DNA from: UKL13-2 sp036394575 | Lineage (GTDB): Bacteria > Pseudomonadota > Gammaproteobacteria > Burkholderiales > Usitatibacteraceae | NCBI GenBank assembly: GCA_036394575.1 | Contig: DASWEY010000036.1 | Coordinates: forward strand, 1 to 64,000 | Direction: 5' to 3' | Length of the DNA stretch: 64,000 nucleotides | The notes under the pieces: generated by a model | What the model was told of the DNA's origin: nothing | The model's database searches: none | The model's input: only the letters and a program-made list of their open reading frames with translations | Shown: piece by piece, positions 49,730 through 57,917 of the stretch | How positions within the stretch are numbered: position 1 is the first letter of the stretch | Layout: every line of letters begins with the position of its first letter | Made by a program: the position numbers and the translations under genes

Positions 49730-51624
49730 CGCAATACAAAGTCCGGTTCATGGCGCTGGAACCACAGTTCCAGCACTGTCAATGCCCACAGGCGTCCAGC
49801 ATGGTTGCTGCGGCCGGCGCGGTGATCGGCCAGCAGTCGCGTCAGCGCGCCGTCACGAAACAGGCCGCGCTTGTCCAGTCCATCGGGGCCGAGCGAATGC
49901 TCAAGATGTTTTTTCAACCCACCTTCCAGCCACGGCGACAGCGGCATCACGAAACCCTGTTTGCCGCGGTGGACGATTTCACGCGGCAGATATTTTTCTG
50001 CGAGTTTTTTCAGCAGGTACTTGGTGGTCCTGCCGTGCTGTTTCAGGGTGGAGTCGAGTTGGGCGACGAATTCGACGAATTTGTGATCGAGATAGGGCAC
50101 ACGCGCTTCCAGCGAATAGGCCATGGTGGCGCGGTCGACCTTGGTCAGCAGATCGTCCGGCAGCCACAGGCGCATATCAACGTACATGATCTTCTCGATA
50201 TAGTCGGCGGCATTGCATTGCGCAAACTGGCGGGCGGCGTAATCGGCGATATGCGTTCTTTGCGCGGCGAGCATCGCATCGGAAAACAGGCCGCGATGAG
50301 TGGCGCGATCGAACACATTCGGGATGGTGGCATAGCGCTCGGTCAGCGGCAGCGCGAGCGCCTTGATGACGCGATCCTTCTGCCACGACACCGGCATCAG
50401 CGGGAATGCCGCGCGCAGTGGCGAGTATTCCGCACCGAGAATGGCGGTGAAGCGCTCTTCGCTGACGCGCTTGCGGTAGTTGCTGTAGCCGGAAAACAGC
50501 TCGTCCGCACCTTCGCCGGTCAGCGCCACCGTCACATGCTGGCGCGTCAGCTTCGACAGCAGCATGGTCGGCAGGGCGGCCTGGTCGCCGAAGGGTTCGT
50601 CGAATACATCGACCCAGCTGTCGAATGCCGACAGCACATCGTCCGGAGTGACCATCAGCGGGTGGTGATGGCTGCCGATGTGCCGCGCCACCCGTGCCGC
50701 CTGTTCATGTTCGCTCTGCGTGGTGTCGCTGACTTTCCGGTTGTCCTGAAAACCGAGGTTGAAGGTCTCGATCTGCTTGCCGGTGATATCGGTCATCAAG
50801 GCAGCCACCAGGCTGGAGTCGATGCCGCCGCTGACAAAGGCGCCCAACGGCACATCGGCGACCAGCATCGATTCTACCGAGCGCCGCAATTCGGCATCGA
50901 GGCGGGCAAGCGATTCGGCCTCGCCCCAGCCTGGTTTGTCGGCATAACCCGGGTTCCAGTATTGCCAGACACGCAGCTCGCCGTTTTCAAGCTTGAGCGC
51001 ATGGCCTGCCGGCAGCTTGCGGATTTCTTTATAAATCGTCAGCGGCGTGGGAATGTACTGGCATTCGAGAAACAGGCCCAGCGCATCGAGATCGATATCG
51101 CGCGGCACGCCGGGATGTTCGAGCAGGGCTTTCAGTTCCGAGCCGAAGGCGAACAGCCTGCCGTCCCAGAAGTAATAAAGCGGCTTCACGCCCAGATGGT
51201 CGCGCGCCACGAACAGGCTTTGTTCGACGGCATCCCAGGCGGCAAGGGCGAACATGCCCTGCAATTTATCGAGACTTTTTTCGCCCCAATGCGCGATCGA
51301 CTGCAGTACCACCTCGGTGTCGCCGGCAGTGCGAAAGTTGCGCCCCGCCGCCTGCAGCTCCGCGCGCAGCGCCTTGAAGTTGTAGACCTCGCCGTTGTAA
51401 ACCAGGTTGAAACGGCCATCCGCCGTGGCCATTGGCTGGCGGCTGGCCTCGATATCGATCACCGAGAGGCGGCGATGACCCAGATGGGCGGGGCCCTGTT
51501 CAAAATACCCCTCGGCATCCGGCCCACGATGTGCGAGTTTGCGCGTCATGCGTCGCAGGGTTTCGCCGCGATCATGCGCGGAAGCGGCGCCCCCAAGTTC
51601 CACGTAGCCGCTCAGGCCGCACAT
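49726..51624 (-). CDS. glutamine-hydrolysing asparagine synthase-like amidotransferase
   Basis: This 632-residue protein begins MCGLSGYVEL, so Cys2 is the N-terminal glutaminase nucleophile after Met removal. The Ntn domain (about 1-215) includes LAHRGPDAEGY and VYNGEVYNF. The synthetase domain has the PP-loop FVSGGIDSSLVAAL and LTGEGADELFSGYSNYRK. In operons with glycosyltransferases such enzymes are thought to amidate surface polysaccharides rather than make free asparagine. I trimmed the upstream open frame, which runs into a palindromic repeat. Confidence 0.9.
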   Translation of the reverse strand: MCGLSGYVELGGAASAHDRGETLRRMTRKLAHRGPDAEGYFEQGPAHLGHRRLSVIDIEASRQPMATADGRFNLVYNGEVYNFKALRAELQAAGRNFRTAGDTEVVLQSIAHWGEKSLDKLQGMFALAAWDAVEQSLFVARDHLGVKPLYYFWDGRLFAFGSELKALLEHPGVPRDIDLDALGLFLECQYIPTPLTIYKEIRKLPAGHALKLENGELRVWQYWNPGYADKPGWGEAESLARLDAELRRSVESMLVADVPLGAFVSGGIDSSLVAALMTDITGKQIETFNLGFQDNRKVSDTTQSEHEQAARVARHIGSHHHPLMVTPDDVLSAFDSWVDVFDEPFGDQAALPTMLLSKLTRQHVTVALTGEGADELFSGYSNYRKRVSEERFTAILGAEYSPLRAAFPLMPVSWQKDRVIKALALPLTERYATIPNVFDRATHRGLFSDAMLAAQRTHIADYAARQFAQCNAADYIEKIMYVDMRLWLPDDLLTKVDRATMAYSLEARVPYLDHKFVEFVAQLDSTLKQHGRTTKYLLKKLAEKYLPREIVHRGKQGFVMPLSPWLEGGLKKHLEHSLGPDGLDKRGLFRDGALTRLLADHRAGRSNHAGRLWALTVLELWFQRHEPDFVLR

Positions 51625-51813
51625 GGTCGGCTCTTGTCGTCGCGATCGAAAGCGGGTGTCGGTGCGGAGAGAAAAATCGGCTTGCGCATTACGCTGATGG
51701 CTTTTCGGAAAACGTGAGTTTACTTGAGTAAAGTGCCCGCCCATGCACTCGTCAACAGTTTTCTCGGGCGTTTCACATCGCTGGTCGTACCCTTGGTCCG
51801 GTGCGGCAAAAAA

Positions 51814-51883
51814 TGAAACACCAGCATTGGCGCGGTGTTTGAGGCATTTTTGCCCAGAAAGCCGCGCCAATGCTGGTGTTTCA
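51814..51883. repeat. long perfect palindrome, copy 3 of a dispersed family
   Basis: The 22-bp arms beginning TGAAACACCAGCATTGG and ending CCAATGCTGGTGTTTCA pair perfectly. The core is TTTGAGGCATTTTTGCCCAG. This is the best-preserved copy, and its arm is nearly the one found inside nnrDE. It lies in the 382-bp gap between the asparagine synthase gene and the DUF1348 gene. Confidence 0.8.
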
Positions 51884-52006
51884 AATTCATTCGATCCCCA
51901 TTTCAGACCGACGCAAAGATGCCAGCTACCGCGGCGAAGGCGTTGCAATTTGCGCATTGACTCTGGCTATACTGGAATCAGATTATTTTTTTCAGGAGAA
52001 CCCGCT

Positions 52007-52486
52007 ATGAGCACTGCCGAGACCGCGCGTCCGCCCCTGCCACCTTTCACCCGCGAAACCGCCGTGCAAAAAGCGCGCATGGCCGAGGATGCCTGGAATA
52101 GTCGCGATCCGGTGCGCGCGTCGCTGGCCTATACCGCCGACAGTCGCTGGCGCAATCGCGCCGAATTCGTCACCGGCCGCCCGCAGATCGTCGAATTCCT
52201 GACGCGCAAATGGCAGCGTGAGTTGGACTATCGTCTGATCAAGGAGGTCTGGGCGTGGGAAGGCAATCGCATCGCGGTGCGCTTTGCCTACGAGTGGCAT
52301 GACGATTCGGGCAACTGGTTTCGTTCCTACGGCAACGAGAACTGGGAATTCAGCGAGGCCGGCCTGATGCAGGCGCGCCACGCCTCCATCAACGACTTGG
52401 CGATTGCGGAAAGCGCACGCAAATTTCGCTGGCCGCAGGGACGCCGCCCAGACGACCACCCGGGCCTGAGTGAATTGGGGCTGTAA
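52007..52486 (+). CDS. DUF1348 family NTF2-like protein
   Basis: This 159-residue protein has FTRETAVQKARMAEDAWNSR at the N-terminus, then YTADSRWRNRAEFVTGRPQI and VRFAYEWHDDSGNWFRSYGNE. These are family-specific blocks of DUF1348, a subgroup of the NTF2-like fold. Function unknown. The ATG at 52007 follows an AGGAGA ribosome site. Confidence 0.88.
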   Translation: MSTAETARPPLPPFTRETAVQKARMAEDAWNSRDPVRASLAYTADSRWRNRAEFVTGRPQIVEFLTRKWQRELDYRLIKEVWAWEGNRIAVRFAYEWHDDSGNWFRSYGNENWEFSEAGLMQARHASINDLAIAESARKFRWPQGRRPDDHPGLSELGL

Positions 52487-52616
52487 GTTGGCCGTTAAGC
52501 CGCGGCAGCGAAAATATTCCTGCGGGCCGCGTTACGCCATTTTTGAAGTTGAGCGTACTGGGCGCAGCGTATGCTGCAGCGAATCAAGCTGGCCGGACAT
52601 ATCGTGGGCGCCTGAT

Positions 52617-53060
52617 TTAGCGGCAGACCAGCACCGGCAGCTTGGTATGGGTCAGCACCTTGGTGGTCTCACTGCCCAACAGGATGGCGGACAGGCCGCG
52701 ACGTCCATGCGAGGCCATGACAATAAGGTCGCATTTCTTTTTAACCGCGGTCTTGATAATTCCTTCATAAGGGTTATCCGTGGTGATGGCAGTGAAGTTC
52801 ACCTTGAGGCCCCTGGCCTTGGCGCGCTTTTCCACCGTCGTGCGGATTTTTTCGGCGTTCTGCGTGGTGCTGGCCTCCCATTGGGACGGCGTATTCAGGT
52901 CCAGCATGTACCCGTCGCCGGTCACGATCATCGGGTAGGGCGGCGAGACGGTGACGACACTGAGCTTGGCGCCGATCGACGCGGCCAATCCACCGGCGAC
53001 ATCGAGCGCTTTCAGGGAGAACTTGGAGCCATCTACCGGAACGAGCAGGTGCTTGTACAT
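52617..53060 (-). CDS. universal stress protein (UspA family)
   Basis: This 147-residue protein has the UspA N-terminus MYKHLLVPVDGSKFSLKALD and the nucleotide-binding loop ASHGRRGLSAILLGSET (G-x2-G-x9-G-S). It is complete. A 240-bp gap separates it from a second USP gene. Such genes are induced by energy and oxidative stress. Confidence 0.92.
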   Translation of the reverse strand: MYKHLLVPVDGSKFSLKALDVAGGLAASIGAKLSVVTVSPPYPMIVTGDGYMLDLNTPSQWEASTTQNAEKIRTTVEKRAKARGLKVNFTAITTDNPYEGIIKTAVKKKCDLIVMASHGRRGLSAILLGSETTKVLTHTKLPVLVCR

Positions 53061-53301
53061 GATTCCTCCAAAACCAGGTTGTTATGCATCGAGAATAAAA
53101 ACTGGTGCAATTCCGACGTTGCGGGAAATCAAATCGTGCGCATGTAAAAAGGCATCGGACAGCGTAGCTCGTTGGCCAGCCATGTCATGCCAGTTATCAC
53201 CAGTGTATGCCTATCTATAGCGGCATCCGCGAATGAAGCGGAAGCATACGAGGGTTATGTGCGGAGAGCTGCGTGGGGGCTGACGCCCCCGGTCGACGGG
53301 A

Positions 53302-53733
53302 TTACTTCACCATCAATACCGGTATTGGCGAATCGGCGATCACGCGCATGGTCACCGAGCCCATGAATAAATTCCCAAGTGCGGTATGACCGTGCGTACC
53401 CAGGACGACGAGGTCGCAGCCGTGCTGACTGGCAGCAGCGATGATTTGCCCGGATGGCTCACCCACTACGTGCCGTTCGATCACCGGACAAGATGTATCT
53501 TTTAACAAGGCCAATGCCGGCGCAAGCGCCTGAAATGGGCGGCGTTTGGTTTGATCTTTCACAACTGGAAGTGAGATGTAACTGAACTGGTCAACGCCAG
53601 CAGTGGCTTTCAAGGAAATGGCCCGAGCGCCGCAAAATGCGGACGCGATCGTCGGGTCAAGAATGAAGGGTAGGGCCAGGCAGGCAGAACTAGTTGGGCA
53701 GGGCGGCAAAAAATGCACGGATCCTTGCCGCAT
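53302..53733 (-). CDS. universal stress protein with degenerate N-terminus
   Basis: The C-terminal 70 residues are a good UspA nucleotide site (VVLGTHGHTALGNLFMGSVT, then IPVLMVK). The N-terminus lacks the normal ILVPVDGS...A start and reads FILDPTIASAFCGARAISLK instead. The frame stays open but starts inside the neighbouring DUF1499 gene (44-bp overlap). This suggests an internal deletion or decayed start, so the protein may be non-functional. The true start is unclear. Confidence 0.55.
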   Translation of the reverse strand: MRQGSVHFLPPCPTSSACLALPFILDPTIASAFCGARAISLKATAGVDQFSYISLPVVKDQTKRRPFQALAPALALLKDTSCPVIERHVVGEPSGQIIAAASQHGCDLVVLGTHGHTALGNLFMGSVTMRVIADSPIPVLMVK

Positions 53734-54403
53734 TGGCGCCTACGTCGCTTCTGCCGACACGCGACACCGAGCGCATATCGACGCGACTTCCTGTTGCCAT
53801 GGGGGTGATGCGTATCACCACATCATCCTTGAAGCCGAACCACCGGGTGGTGGCCGTGGCTTCGATCACGCCCTTGCCGCCATCGGCGTCAACAATCTCC
53901 CAGTCCATAGCCTTCGAGACAGCGAGGGCGCGGGCAAAGGTCTCGGCCGGCGTCAGGGCAACATCACGCGGATGAATGTCCGGGTAGCCGCTTTTCTGGG
54001 CCGCAGCGACTTCCGGCCCGCCATAACTGGCCGGATTGGGCGCCGCAGCGCGCAACGGCAATATTTTGGAGAACAGGGGAGGATTGTCCAGATCGGTGGA
54101 GATATCGTGAATTTTCGGGAGAGCCTGCGCCTGCTGTTTCATCTGCCAGGGCATATAGCAGGTGAACACGCCGATGATCATGGCGACCGCAAGGGAAATC
54201 AGCGCCTTGAAGCGCAATGCTGGCGTGAGCACCGCAGCTATCGCCAGAACTGCGGCGGTCAGACCCCCATAGGCACTCCACTCGAGGATCTGGAAACCGA
54301 AGCGATAAGTCCACCAGCCTTGACGCACGCCCATGCCGGAAAGGGTCAAGGAGATGACCGCAATCAACGCGACAAACAGGGGGATACGGGCAATTATTTT
54401 CAT
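53690..54403 (-). CDS. DUF1499 family membrane protein
   Basis: This 237-residue protein has three TM helices (about 5-25, 40-60, 68-88) followed by a DUF1499 domain. Typical sequences are DIHPRDVALTPAETFARALA and TRWFGFKDDVVIRITP. The fold is lipocalin- or START-like in some predictions; function unknown. Divergent from the AT-rich scar, and the next gene downstream (USP) overlaps its 3' end. Confidence 0.85.
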   Translation of the reverse strand: MKIIARIPLFVALIAVISLTLSGMGVRQGWWTYRFGFQILEWSAYGGLTAAVLAIAAVLTPALRFKALISLAVAMIIGVFTCYMPWQMKQQAQALPKIHDISTDLDNPPLFSKILPLRAAAPNPASYGGPEVAAAQKSGYPDIHPRDVALTPAETFARALAVSKAMDWEIVDADGGKGVIEATATTRWFGFKDDVVIRITPMATGSRVDMRSVSRVGRSDVGANAARIRAFFAALPN

Positions 54404-54562
54404 TCTGATCTCGGTAGACAGTTTGGTAGCAGGGCGTGCGCTTAGTGGCTTGATTCGTCCAGAAGTTCTTTCAGCTAAGTCGTTGAGGGGGCAACAGGGC
54501 GATCAAAATTTAATGAATTACTTAATAAACGATCTGTAATATACTGATTATTATAATATAAA

Positions 54563-54796
54563 TTAAAAAGTTAATAAGCTTTTATCAACGCAATTTTTTT
54601 GGCAATATCTAGATGTCTTGGACTCCAGTAGGTTCCCATGGATACTGTCGCCGCCTTTGCGTTCTATAGCTTCCTTCGTCTTTCCCACATATTTGGCATG
54701 CAATCGGTCATCGACCTTTTCGGAAACGATGCCAGCCACTGTGTTTATTCCACATGGACAACTGCCCCTGTAGCCGGTCTTGATCATGGTTGTCAC
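54563..54796 (-). CDS. small orphan ORF in AT-rich scar
   Basis: Possible 77-residue basic protein with GTG start, rich in Lys and with four cysteines (GSCPCG, RYCQKNC). Upstream the same frame is open for about 20 more codons without a good start. It sits in the most AT-rich part of the window and is not recognised. It may be a phage remnant; protein identity is uncertain. Confidence 0.3.
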   Translation of the reverse strand: MTTMIKTGYRGSCPCGINTVAGIVSEKVDDRLHAKYVGKTKEAIERKGGDSIHGNLLESKTSRYCQKNCVDKSLLTF

Positions 54797-54897
54797 GGTT
54801 ATGTCTGGTGGGGTTTCGGCCTTATTTTCCTGTGGCTTACGCTGTCGTTTTTCTTTTGCGCTGGTTCAGAAGGGCATGGCGCAATCGGCGGCCATGA

Positions 54898-55285
54898 TCA
54901 GCGTCGTTCTTGACACAGCGTCTTCCAAGCCGGGTCGATAGGCAGGTTTAGCTGCACCGGCTGACACTCCATAATTGGCCGTGTGGCCTTCTCGAGCTGG
55001 TCGAGATACCGAAGCCGCTTCCTATTGTAGAAAATCGCCTGAATCTCGTTTTGACCGTAGCGATTGCCCGCAGGGTCTATCAGTTCATCGGCGACGAACC
55101 GCCAATCGTTCCATGGATCCGCGGAAAGTGTGTAAATATCCTTGCATACCTTTTTTCTTCAGCGAGATTTTGCCACTGATTTTCTCTATCGACTCCGACT
55201 GAAATTGATTGATGGCGTCGATGGCATCGGTGAAAGAAAATGCCGCCTCGAGGGCGGCTTCTTCGTCTGGTGGTGGGCGTTTCAT
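54898..55285 (-). pseudogene. frameshifted phage-like gene (possible DUF3653-type)
   Basis: The N-terminal part (MKRPPPDEEAALEAAFSFTD through KISLKKK) is in one frame. From the A-run at 55151-55156 the sense continues one frame over: KKVCKDIYTLSADPWNDWRF, then VADELIDPAGNRYGQNEIQA, ending PAWKTLCQERR and a stop. The W-x2-W-x-F-x4-L-x2-P-x-G motif recalls small phage-related DUF3653 proteins as I know them. A single-base shift in a poly-A run explains it. Codon and base composition differ from the core genes, a sign of transfer. Confidence 0.5.
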
Positions 55286-55337
55286 GTTTGCCTTCTCAAA
55301 TCGGTTGAAGGTGTATCGACTGCGATCTGATGGGCAA

Positions 55338-55364
55338 CTACCCGAGTGGGTAGGTTTCGGGTAG
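55338..55364. promoter_or_regulatory. operator-like palindrome upstream of the phage-like gene
   Basis: CTACCCGA (55338-55345) pairs with TCGGGTAG (55357-55364), and an inner GGGTAG makes three related half-sites. It is 53 bp upstream of the frameshifted gene's start. The arrangement suits a repressor operator. Seen directly; role inferred. Confidence 0.4.
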
Positions 55365-55455
55365 CGGCACCAAGGCCTGCAATTTCGATAGAATCCAGCA
55401 TTTTGCTTTCTGGAACAATCTTTTGCGATTTGACATAATATAAATTATACGCAGG

Positions 55456-56919
55456 TCATATCAATGGCTTTTCAATATTGAGCCGCCTGAAAAGCTGTTG
55501 AGTCCGCTGCCTCATGTCATGGTGGCGCGCCAGCAACGCCTCTGCCTGACAGGTATCTCCTGTGGCTTTTTCGGCGGAAGCCAGCATGCCTGACAGTTCT
55601 ACCCAGGCCGGACTCAGTTTATGGGCGGCCTGCAAATGTTTTTTGGCTTCCTGAATTTTCCCGAGACTTGCGAGGGCCTGGGCCAGGTAAACATGGGCGG
55701 TGACCCGGGATTCGTCATCGTCCAAGGCCGCCTCAAGATACGGTATTGCCATCTTGGCATCCCCTCCGGCCAGAGCAAGCTTGGCAATCTCGATGCCCAG
55801 TTCGCCATGGCTACGGCCAAAGTGAAGTTGGTAGTGCCGGTTGCACTCAACGGCGCGTTCCAGATCGTGAAAAACGGCATAAAGCAGGCCTGCTGCGGCC
55901 CAGGCAATCGCCTGTTCAGCCACGCTGACGTCCAACGCGGATATGCGCTTTTCCAGGCCCAATACATAAGCCATGTCAGTGGCTAGTCGGCGTCCTCTGA
56001 TCTGGCAAGCCGAGCGCATCCAGTCCGGCCGGTAGTCGGCGCAAATTGCCTGCGCCTCCTCCTGGCTATGCAACGCTTCGGGGCCACCAGCTTGCGCCAG
56101 ACCCAACAGGTGCCAGGTCGCGGCGCAGCGTGGGTATGCGATCAATTCCTGGCGACATGCTCCCTCTATCCCGCTACCGTCGCCCATCAATAGTTGGCGA
56201 TCCAGTTCAAGCAGTTTGTCAAAATGGCTGACACTGGCGTCATCCCCCTGCCATAGCGCCGCCAGATAATCGCCAAGGAACCGGTACCGCAAGGGCGTGA
56301 ACCCACTGCTCACCGAGCGGCTGATGGTGACATCCAGCAGTTTTACAGGCAAAGCGTTTAGCGCCGCAAATATCTCTTTGGGGTCTACCCATACGGCATC
56401 GCCTGGGATGGCGATGAAATAATCGACATCGATATCCACCAGGCATGTATTCGGCAACGGCAAATCATTGAGGGTTTCGACCGCGCAAATGATCAGTTCC
56501 AGGCCAAGGAGACGGCCCGCGATCCAGCCGCCCGGCTGGCGTTCGAACGATTCAAGTTCTTCCAGTTCGATGCCCTCCATCTGCTGCAAACGCGCGAAGG
56601 CATGCTGCAAATTATTGGTATCGACATGCGGTGGGGTGACCCATATCAGCTGTTTGACCAGGCCCAACTGGGCGGCCGGATAAAGGAAATCTTCGATGCT
56701 GTAAACGAATTCGTCGTCGGGCCATAAGTGATGCGGCTTCGCCAGTGCCGCCAGTTGCTGCGGCGTGCGACAGCCCTTCAATCGCTCAATGCGTGCCCTG
56801 CTGACGAATTGCAGGTCCAAATGCGCGTCCAGATAAATCAGCGTCACGGGTTGCGTGGAACGCCGTTCCCACCAGTGCGCGAGGACCGAAGAGTGTTCCG
56901 CAAAGACGCTTACCTTCAT
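55456..56919 (-). CDS. UPF0489 (arginase-fold) domain with TPR-like tail
   Basis: This 487-residue protein has an N-terminal UPF0489 domain (about 1-215). Metal-type motifs are AEHSSVLAHWW, YLDAHLDL (Asp31, His33, Asp35) and DIDVDYF (Asp161/163/165), as in the ureohydrolase fold. The second half (about 245-480) shows helical repeat signs such as YPRCAATWHLLGLAQAGG and AIPYLEAALDDDESRVTAHV. Some arginase-like enzymes convert Arg to Orn in RiPP precursors; a repeat tail could bind such a peptide. The gene overlaps the methyltransferase by 4 bp. Function is inferred. Confidence 0.8.
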   Translation of the reverse strand: MKVSVFAEHSSVLAHWWERRSTQPVTLIYLDAHLDLQFVSRARIERLKGCRTPQQLAALAKPHHLWPDDEFVYSIEDFLYPAAQLGLVKQLIWVTPPHVDTNNLQHAFARLQQMEGIELEELESFERQPGGWIAGRLLGLELIICAVETLNDLPLPNTCLVDIDVDYFIAIPGDAVWVDPKEIFAALNALPVKLLDVTISRSVSSGFTPLRYRFLGDYLAALWQGDDASVSHFDKLLELDRQLLMGDGSGIEGACRQELIAYPRCAATWHLLGLAQAGGPEALHSQEEAQAICADYRPDWMRSACQIRGRRLATDMAYVLGLEKRISALDVSVAEQAIAWAAAGLLYAVFHDLERAVECNRHYQLHFGRSHGELGIEIAKLALAGGDAKMAIPYLEAALDDDESRVTAHVYLAQALASLGKIQEAKKHLQAAHKLSPAWVELSGMLASAEKATGDTCQAEALLARHHDMRQRTQQLFRRLNIEKPLI

Positions 56920-57806
56920 GAACCGTTCCCGTTTTTGACAGCAAGAAAACGCCCGACAGTGAACGCCCCTGCTTCGGCAGCTTCGCCAAGATGCAGCAGA
57001 CTTTCCATGATCATGCGCCGCACCGGATCTGCAGTCGACTGCATTTCTTCGCTGACCTGCATCCTGTCACCCGGATCCACCATGAACCCGCGCAGCAAGG
57101 CCATTTCATGGCGCAGATCGACTGCCTCGCGGACTGTAAATCCCGCTGCCCGCATGCCTTCCGCGTAACCCGCACGGGTTCCGAGGGTGGGGATCGCCCA
57201 GGTATTGCAAATCGGACGGATGTAACGATCCAGTTGGTCTATGCTCAGCGCTTCGCCGGCCAGCCAATCTTCACCTGCCAGGCGCCCTCCCTGACGAAGC
57301 ACCCGGTAGGCCTCATGAAAGAAACGGGTTCGGTCCGGGAAATGACAGGCAGACTCGAAAAACAACACGACATCGAAAGACGCATCGGCATAAGGCAAGG
57401 CGCCGGCATCCCCCAGATCAAAGCACACTTTGTCGGCGACATTTTTCGTGAGCGCAAGCGATCGCGCCAATTCAAGTTGCACCGGGTTGGGTGTCAGGCC
57501 ATGAATTCTGGCACCGGTGATTTGCGCCAGATGGCAAGCCGGCCCGCCAATCCCGCAACCGACATCCAGCACCTTGCAGTCAACCGTCAATCCCGCGCTG
57601 GCTGCAATGTGGCATTCCATGCGCAGCTGATCATGCGGCCCGAGCGGTCCTTCGGGTGGATAGTAGCCCGTGTGCCAATGGTTGCCCAGGAACTCGCGGT
57701 AGAACGGGATGCAGAGCGTGTAGTACTGGTTGACCACCTCGCTCGTCCGCAATGCCGGAGAAGCCATCCGTTTAATCAACTCGCTGATGTCGGTGGACTG
57801 AGTCAC
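56916..57806 (-). CDS. SAM-dependent methyltransferase (sterol/tocopherol-MT type)
   Basis: This 296-residue enzyme has motif I VLDVGCGIGGPACHLAQITG (about residues 99-118), the acidic loop GLTPNPVQLELAR, and DAGALPYADASFDVVLFFES. The post-motif is AYRVLRQGGRLAGEDW. An N-terminal cap FYREFLGNHWHTGYYPPEGP precedes the domain, as in small-molecule O/N/C-methyltransferases. It is translationally coupled to the UPF0489 gene. In the context of the next genes a peptide or natural-product substrate is plausible. Confidence 0.88.
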   Translation of the reverse strand: MTQSTDISELIKRMASPALRTSEVVNQYYTLCIPFYREFLGNHWHTGYYPPEGPLGPHDQLRMECHIAASAGLTVDCKVLDVGCGIGGPACHLAQITGARIHGLTPNPVQLELARSLALTKNVADKVCFDLGDAGALPYADASFDVVLFFESACHFPDRTRFFHEAYRVLRQGGRLAGEDWLAGEALSIDQLDRYIRPICNTWAIPTLGTRAGYAEGMRAAGFTVREAVDLRHEMALLRGFMVDPGDRMQVSEEMQSTADPVRRMIMESLLHLGEAAEAGAFTVGRFLAVKNGNGS

Positions 57807-57917
57807 GGTGTCATACCTTGTGCGGCGCTCTGCCCGCCTGTCTTGTTGACTGCTCCTAGCCTAACATGGCACCCGAAATTCCGGTGTCCGGCCCGTACCG
57901 ATCAGGGGATTGGAGCA

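Noticed and set aside
49750..51717. 655-codon plus-strand ORF
   Set aside because: Antisense to the asparagine synthase-like gene, which has all catalytic motifs.
54638..54913. Plus-strand ORF with a hydrophobic tail in the AT-rich scar
   Set aside because: It lies antisense to a more protein-like minus-strand frame; no ribosome site or family.
55142..55330. Programmed frameshift in the phage-like gene
   Set aside because: The A-run would need a +1 or -2 shift, and no slippery heptamer in the right phase is visible; a simple indel is more likely.
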